Source: Pinibacter sp031553495
Lineage (GTDB): Bacteria; Bacteroidota; Bacteroidia; Chitinophagales; Chitinophagaceae
Reading direction: 5' to 3'
NCBI GenBank assembly: GCA_031553495.1
Contig: JAVBLN010000039.1
Span: 1-64,000, forward strand
Length of the DNA: 64,000 nucleotides
The notes beneath the pieces were generated by a model. That model was not told the origin of the DNA. It did no database searches and saw nothing but the letters and a program-made list of their open reading frames with translations. Positions 59,713 through 64,000 of the stretch are shown here, piece by piece. A program made the translations under genes and the position numbers. Within the stretch, counting starts at the first letter, position 1, and each line of letters starts with the position of its first letter.

Positions 59713-60339
59713 ATGCGTTACAGGCTATACATATTATTTTTTATTATATTTTGGCTGCGCCTTTCAGAGGGCAGTGCACAAAGCAAAGATTTTCCTGCAA
59801 CAATTGCGGATTCGTTAGTTGGCAAATCTACATGCATATTAAACTTGCCGACGCTTAATGATAAGAATACCGTTACGCTTCAGTGGCAGCCTTGTGCCGA
59901 CAAAGAAACGGGTTTTTACACAATTGAAAGAAGCGGAAACGGAACCAGCTTTGAAACGCTGGCAGTAAAAAAAAGTTCTGCAAAAACACCGGCTTACGAA
60001 TTTATAGACGAATCGCCGCACACAGGCAACAATTACTACCGTATAAAATACACTATTGCAGATTCTGTATATTATTCAAACACCCACTCCATAATAGTTA
60101 AAGGAAATTTTTACTGTAAATTTTATCCCAATCCTGTCGACAATCTTCTTATTGTAAAAGCTGAAAAAGAGATACAACTTAACCTTGCCGATGTGAGTGG
60201 AAAAATTTGGATTTCAAAAACAATCTCTCGCGGAATTCAGTTTGTGGATGTGTCAAATTTAACTAAAGGCGTATATATTATTACGCTGGTACAAAAAGAT
60301 GAGAATAAATGGATTACCGACAAACTAATTAAAAACTAG
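59713..60339 (+). CDS. Secreted protein with T9SS type A sorting domain
   Basis: The 208-residue protein has a signal peptide (LYILFFIIFWLRLSEGSAQ). A fibronectin-like segment (about 55-125, TVTLQWQPCADKETGFYTIE and NYYRIKY) precedes a C-terminal type IX sorting domain (about 135-208) with FYPNPVDNLLIV, LADVSGK and TKGVYIITL. It should be exported by the PorX-controlled T9SS. No enzymatic domain. The ATG at 59713 is preferred to a TTG at 59692. A terminator follows. Confidence 0.9.
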   Translation: MRYRLYILFFIIFWLRLSEGSAQSKDFPATIADSLVGKSTCILNLPTLNDKNTVTLQWQPCADKETGFYTIERSGNGTSFETLAVKKSSAKTPAYEFIDESPHTGNNYYRIKYTIADSVYYSNTHSIIVKGNFYCKFYPNPVDNLLIVKAEKEIQLNLADVSGKIWISKTISRGIQFVDVSNLTKGVYIITLVQKDENKWITDKLIKN

Positions 60340-60447
60340 GGGCAAAACATATAGTATTTTTACTAATACCTGTTTGTGGTATTGTGTATGTAATTATAAA
60401 AGGTTATTATTGCATTGGTTTTTCATAGGATATTGGATTTTAAAAAC

Positions 60448-60479
60448 GGGGTTGAATTTCTATTCTGACCCCTTTTTTA
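60448..60479 (+). terminator. Rho-independent terminator
   Basis: GGGGTTGAA and TTCTGACCCC can pair around a short loop, followed by TTTTTT, about 108 bp after the T9SS protein gene. Confidence 0.6.
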
Positions 60480-60550
60480 TTTTTGTACTTCAGGGAAATA
60501 TTCATTCAGCATAAAAATTATCCCTTTTTCAAAAAATTTTCATAACACTA

Positions 60551-61324
60551 ATGTACAACCGTTTTCATATAAGTTTCAATTTGATAGTAATCATCTCAGT
60601 ATTTGGGGCATGCCAGTCCCGCACAAGTGAAAAATCTGTAGAACTGGTAGAAAACATTTGGCAACCAAAAGGCAAATCCATTATTTATAAAAGTGAGTTG
60701 GGAAGCAGGAAAAATATTGTGCTGCCGGACGGATCAACCGCCATACTCGGCTCAGCTACCACATTGACCGTTCCCGAAGATTATAATAATTCTTCAAGAG
60801 AAATAGCAATTGACGGCATGGCATTGTTAGAAACAATTGCCGATAGTACAAAGCCTTTAATTATTCACACCAAACATTTGATCAACACAACAGCAGGCGG
60901 CATATTCCGCATAATTGCATACCATACCGGGGAAGGCGAAACTATTGAGGTGCAAAGCGGTTCGCTGAAAGCTGAAAAGGCATACAAATCGCAATTTGAT
61001 GAACCCGAAATATTACAACATCACGAAATGGTGATGATCAATCACACCATTGATCTAATAGAAAAGGAAAAACTAGACACAACTGACTTAGCTACATGGA
61101 AACTAAACAGGCTTTCATTCAATAATGCCTCCATCACAAATGTTGCCCGCCAACTGGAAAGTTGGTTTGGCATAACAGTAGTGTTGGATGGGGATCTTTC
61201 AAAATTACCGACAATTACAAACACTTTTGAAAACTATACATTGCAACAAATACTAGATACCTTAAGTGAAACTTATCACTTCAAATACTCAATTAAAAAC
61301 GATGAGAAAGTGATCCTGAAATGA
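60551..61324 (+). CDS. FecR-like lipoprotein with DUF4974 domain
   Basis: The 257-residue protein has a lipobox (IISVFGAC, cysteine near 21) where classical FecR anti-sigma factors have a cytosolic N-terminus and membrane helix. The FecR domain (about 50-145) is clear: VLPDGSTAILGSATTLTVPEDY, AIDGMALLE, HTKHLINTTAGGIFRIIAY. A DUF4974 secretin-like domain (about 190-257, RLSFNNASITNVARQLESWF and LQQILDTLSETYHFKYSI) ends it. No ECF sigma gene or SusC/D pair is next to it. It therefore cannot bind a cytosolic sigma factor directly and may be a periplasmic partner or decoy. Confidence 0.86.
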   Translation: MYNRFHISFNLIVIISVFGACQSRTSEKSVELVENIWQPKGKSIIYKSELGSRKNIVLPDGSTAILGSATTLTVPEDYNNSSREIAIDGMALLETIADSTKPLIIHTKHLINTTAGGIFRIIAYHTGEGETIEVQSGSLKAEKAYKSQFDEPEILQHHEMVMINHTIDLIEKEKLDTTDLATWKLNRLSFNNASITNVARQLESWFGITVVLDGDLSKLPTITNTFENYTLQQILDTLSETYHFKYSIKNDEKVILK

Positions 61325-61454
61325 TATTTTATTTATCAAGAGAAAAACAGTCAGATATCAAAGGCCCGGTTTACGTGTAGTGTATGTCTTTCATTATTCT
61401 TCGGGCAGAAAAATTTTCTCCTGAAATTTTGCAGCAGCATAAATGTGGAAGTTA

Positions 61455-61532
61455 TTATTATGAGACCGGCTGTAAACCCCTGATTGGGCTCCGGTTGTGT
61501 CACTCACTTCAACGGTAGTAATTCTATTCGTC
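61455..61532 (+). repeat. Interspersed repeat R, copy 31 (GCCC variant)
   Basis: GAGACCGGCTGTAAACCCCT, GATTGGGCTCC, GGTTGTGTCACTCACTTCAA, CGGTAGTAATTCTATTCG. It ends 18 bp before the 350-bp inverted-repeat element. Confidence 0.82.
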
Positions 61533-61549
61533 GACAAAAAAAACATCCA

Positions 61550-61902
61550 TAGGATTAATTATTTAGCTCGCAAATTCTATACGAGCAATATGGGAGTTAG
61601 CCTTCCCGTTATAAAAATGTATTTGCAAGAAAATCCGCTATTTTACTTAAACACCTGAAAATAAGGAATCCCACTGCAGCCAATAGTAAAGTATGTAGCC
61701 GCTAAAGCGATGAATAACATTCCCTTTGCTGAAGTCACAGTAGTACAAAAGCTAAATCAGGGCGCTACCCGCGATCGGGCCGTCATCGATCGCGGGTGTG
61801 CTTTTTGTTTCTTTTTGCTTGTGCAAAAAGAAAAAGACTTTGATAAATGAAATGTTGAAACCCGTAAACGATATTCCTTTGCGAACTAAATACTTAATCC
61901 TA
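61550..61902 (+). mobile_element. 353-bp element with 22-bp terminal inverted repeats
   Basis: The ends TAGGATTAATTATTTAGCTC at 61550 and its near-complement at 61881-61902 match at about 20 of 22 positions. The left 142 bp match 1-139 of the window in inverse orientation. The interior has degenerate R-like text (61712-61782), an 11-bp hairpin ACCCGCGATCG/CGATCGCGGGT and a TTTCTTTTTGC/GCAAAAAGAAA hairpin. No ORF: a MITE-like, non-autonomous element. Confidence 0.78.
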
Positions 61903-61930
61903 AACATTCATTATATAATTCAGCATCCAT

Positions 61931-61959
61931 AAAAAAAATCCCGCTTAGACAAGCGGGAT
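61931..61959 (-). terminator. recA terminator
   Basis: ATCCCGCTT/AAGCGGGAT stem with a 4-nt loop and eight T residues on the minus strand, about 30 bp after the recA stop. Preceded by ATGGGTTAGTTAGTA. Confidence 0.92.
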
Positions 61960-61988
61960 CTACTAACTAACCCATCATTCAAAAATAT

Positions 61989-62990
61989 TTATGCTGTTTG
62001 CATTTCTTTAATTTTCTCTCTTATTTTTCCTTCAATTTCATTTGACAATTCGGGATTATCGCGCAGTAATTGTTTTACGGCATCACGGCCTTGTCCTAAT
62101 TTGTCGGTGTTATAACTGAACCAGCTACCGCTTTTTTGCACAATACCCAACTCTACACCCATATCAAGAATCTCTCCAACTTTAGAAATTCCTTCGCCAA
62201 AAACTATATCGAATTCGGCAGAGCGGAAAGGTGGCGCTACTTTATTTTTCACCACTTTTACTTTTGCTCTGTTGCCAATTGCCTCGTCACCATCTTTAAT
62301 TTGTGCAGCGCGGCGTATATCCAAACGCACGGAAGCGTAAAATTTAAGAGCATTACCGCCGGTTGTAGTTTCGGGGTTTCCAAACATTACACCGATCTTT
62401 TCACGAAGCTGGTTAATAAATATGCAAATGGTATTTGTTTTACTGATAGTCGCAGTCAGTTTTCTAAGTGCCTGGCTCATCAATCTTGCCTGCAAGCCCA
62501 TTTTGCTCTCACCCATTTCGCCTTCCAGCTCACCCTTTGGAACAAGCGCTGCCACAGAATCAATCACCACCACATCCAACGCTCCGGATAAAATAAGCCT
62601 ATCGGCTATTTCAAGCGCCTGCTCACCATAATCGGGCTGAGAAATAAGCAGGTTATCTACATCTACACCAAGCTTTTGGGCATAAGCACTGTCAAATGCA
62701 TGTTCGGCATCGATAATGGCGCACATGCCGCCTTTTTTCTGCGCTTCGGCAATTACATGGGTCGAGAGGGTTGTTTTACCAGAAGACTCCGGGCCATATA
62801 TTTCTACAATCCGGCCTTTGGGTAAACCGCCTATTCCGAGCGCAACATCCAGGCCAATGGATCCGGTTGAAATAACTTCGTGCGGTTCCTGGGATCTTTC
62901 ATTCATCATCATAACAGAGCCTTTCCCAAAATCCTTATCAATTTTCTCCATCGTAAGCTTTAACGCCTTTAATTTTTCAGCATTTGACAT
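61989..62990 (-). CDS. recA: Recombinase RecA
   Basis: RecA forms the strand-exchange filament and triggers SOS responses. The 333-residue protein has Walker A GPESSGKTTL near residue 65, Walker B VVVIDSVAALVP near 138, the L1/L2 DNA-binding loops (GEMGESKMGLQARLMSQALR; FGNPETTTGGNALKFYASVR) and a C-terminal domain with SWFSYNTDKLGQGRD. The acidic tail of E. coli RecA is absent, as is common in Bacteroidota. The frame opens at a TTG at 63014, but the ATG at 62990 follows the promoter well. Confidence 0.96.
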   Translation of the reverse strand: MSNAEKLKALKLTMEKIDKDFGKGSVMMMNERSQEPHEVISTGSIGLDVALGIGGLPKGRIVEIYGPESSGKTTLSTHVIAEAQKKGGMCAIIDAEHAFDSAYAQKLGVDVDNLLISQPDYGEQALEIADRLILSGALDVVVIDSVAALVPKGELEGEMGESKMGLQARLMSQALRKLTATISKTNTICIFINQLREKIGVMFGNPETTTGGNALKFYASVRLDIRRAAQIKDGDEAIGNRAKVKVVKNKVAPPFRSAEFDIVFGEGISKVGEILDMGVELGIVQKSGSWFSYNTDKLGQGRDAVKQLLRDNPELSNEIEGKIREKIKEMQTA

Positions 62991-63337
62991 GACATCTAGT
63001 TTTTTGTGCTCCAAAATTATTAATTGGGTAAAGTTAGAACAAGATTTTTATTCACACTAATTTATTTAGTATTTTTCGCTAAATTTTTTGGTCGTCGATT
63101 TGTTTGTTCCAAAAGGTTTAATCAATCGCCATATTGGACACTCATAAACTTTACCCCAAAAAAATCTGCAAATAAAAATGATTTAAATCATATAGAATAA
63201 AAATCTTCACCCCCTTCTTTACCTTGTTATATGGACTAACTTGCACCCGTTTTTTACATTATGAATTTTTGCAATTATCAGCAACCTTTCTTTGATTCCT
63301 GTTGTAGTTCATTAATAAAATTGAAATATATCTAAAA
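62991..63337. other. Divergent recA-ackA intergenic region
   Basis: 347 AT-rich bases with the recA promoter. No repeat was seen here, and no LexA-type palindrome was recognised. Confidence 0.5.
63012..63043 (-). promoter_or_regulatory. recA promoter
   Basis: On the minus strand CTTG is followed after 20 bases by TAATTTTG, matching the Bacteroidota TTTG / TAnnTTTG pattern. The minus-7 box ends 21 bp before the recA ATG. Confidence 0.65.
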
Positions 63338-64000
63338 ATGGGTTCACTTATACTTGTAATCAACAGCGGAAGTTCGTCTATAAAGTTTTCGCTTGTTGAA
63401 GTAAGCACACATGAAACAGTGATTTCAGGTTTGGCCGAAAAACTTGGATTGGAAAATGCTGTTCTTCATATCAAACAAAATGGAGAAACCAAAAGTTATG
63501 ATCTTGAAAAGAATGATCACGAAACAGCAACCAAATCAATTTTAAAACACTTACAGGAAAGAAACTTCGATAAAGATATTAAGGCTGTCGGGCATAGGGT
63601 GGTGCATGGCGGAGAATATTTTTCTTCATCCACCATCATCACACCTGAGGTAATTGCAGCAATAGAACGTTGCCTGCCATTTGCTCCACTTCATAATCCA
63701 CCAAATTTAATTGGTATTAAAGCGGCCATGCATGCTTCACCGCATTTGCCACAAGTGGCGGTTTTTGATACGGCTTTTCACCAATCGCTTCCAAAACATG
63801 CTTATTTATATGCTGTTCCCAAAAGTTGGTATAAAGATTATGGTGTACGCCGCTATGGGTTTCATGGCATAAGCTACCGCTATGTTGTGCAAGAGGCTGC
63901 GGAAGCTTTACAAATACCACTTTCAGATAGTTCGTTTATTTGTGCGCATCTTGGAAATGGCGCCAGCATGAGCGCTGTGCTGAATGGCAAAAGTGTTGAT
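63338..64000 (+). CDS. ackA: Acetate kinase (cut by window end)
   Basis: AckA interconverts acetyl phosphate and acetate with ADP/ATP. The first 221 codons are present, with the signature LVINSGSSSIKFSL at residues 6-19, VGHRVVHGG near 85-93, the conserved VAVFDTAFHQSLP near 145, YGVRRYGFHGISYRYV near 170 and HLGNGASMSA near 208. The frame is open to the window edge, so the C-terminal half lies beyond it. A pta gene may follow outside. Divergent from recA. Confidence 0.95.
   Translation, partial: MGSLILVINSGSSSIKFSLVEVSTHETVISGLAEKLGLENAVLHIKQNGETKSYDLEKNDHETATKSILKHLQERNFDKDIKAVGHRVVHGGEYFSSSTIITPEVIAAIERCLPFAPLHNPPNLIGIKAAMHASPHLPQVAVFDTAFHQSLPKHAYLYAVPKSWYKDYGVRRYGFHGISYRYVVQEAAEALQIPLSDSSFICAHLGNGASMSAVLNGKSVD

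Noticed and set aside
1..64000. tRNA or rRNA genes
   Set aside because: No TTCGAATC-type T-arm with a matching acceptor stem and no rRNA-like sequence was recognised in any gap on either strand.

Overview
The window looks like ordinary chromosome from a Bacteroidota bacterium, most likely of the Chitinophagia/Chitinophagaceae type (inference; no 16S gene is present). The grounds are a PorX-type receiver-PglZ regulator, a protein with a type IX secretion C-terminal sorting domain, a one-piece propeller/Y_Y_Y/HTH sensor-regulator, a FecR-like DUF4974 lipoprotein, DUF3108, DUF3810 and DUF6580 proteins, many lipoproteins with Bacteroidota-style lipoboxes, and at least one TTG-N20-TAnnTTTG promoter. 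No rRNA, tRNA, CRISPR array, prophage or transposase gene was seen.

Layout. 0.2-8 kb: porX, a DinB-fold protein, an HD phosphohydrolase, lpxD and a large sensor-regulator. 8.7-11.5 kb: galE, rfbA and a HIT hydrolase. 11.9-20.8 kb: L,D-transpeptidase, acs, small envelope proteins, a DUF47-Pit phosphate pair, ruvC, a UPF0104-type membrane protein and a DUF3108 protein. 21-30 kb: a lipoprotein/outer-membrane pair, an M23 peptidase, an acyltransferase, fabH and a class D beta-lactamase. 30-36.7 kb: pheT, a coiled-coil protein, zapA, a PIN toxin-antitoxin pair, a YraN nuclease, manA and a DUF6580 membrane protein. 36.9-39.3 kb: a decayed GH31 glycosidase beside an intact GH29 alpha-L-fucosidase. 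39.5-49.2 kb: rnhA, DUF3810, glutathione peroxidase, a beta-helix lipoprotein, ComF, radA, a zinc protease and a HerA-like ATPase. 49.9-56.5 kb: a TonB-domain protein, a LytS/LytTR pair, a phosphopantetheinyl transferase, dcd, and an OmpR-type two-component pair whose regulator is split by a frameshift in an A8 run. 56.8-64 kb: uvrB, mgsA, a T9SS cargo protein, a FecR-like lipoprotein, recA and the start of ackA.

The genes are mostly housekeeping. The unusual part is the space between them. About 30 intergenic copies of one modular repeat (called R here) occur in both orientations, roughly one every 2 kb. R has a central TTGTGTCACTCACTTG (or TTGCGTCGCA) block, interchangeable left modules, and interchangeable arms: terminal inverted repeats, a GGAGAAGG hairpin arm, a CCACAAGG arm, or arrays of degenerate heptanucleotides kept in strict 7-nt register for up to about 98 nt. 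One copy (37313-37462) sits inside the GH31 remnant between two TATA copies, and removing it restores the GH31 reading frame. That is direct evidence that the family, or part of it, has moved. A second, unrelated element of about 350 bp with 22-bp terminal inverted repeats occurs at 61550-61902 and, cut by the window edge, at 1-139.
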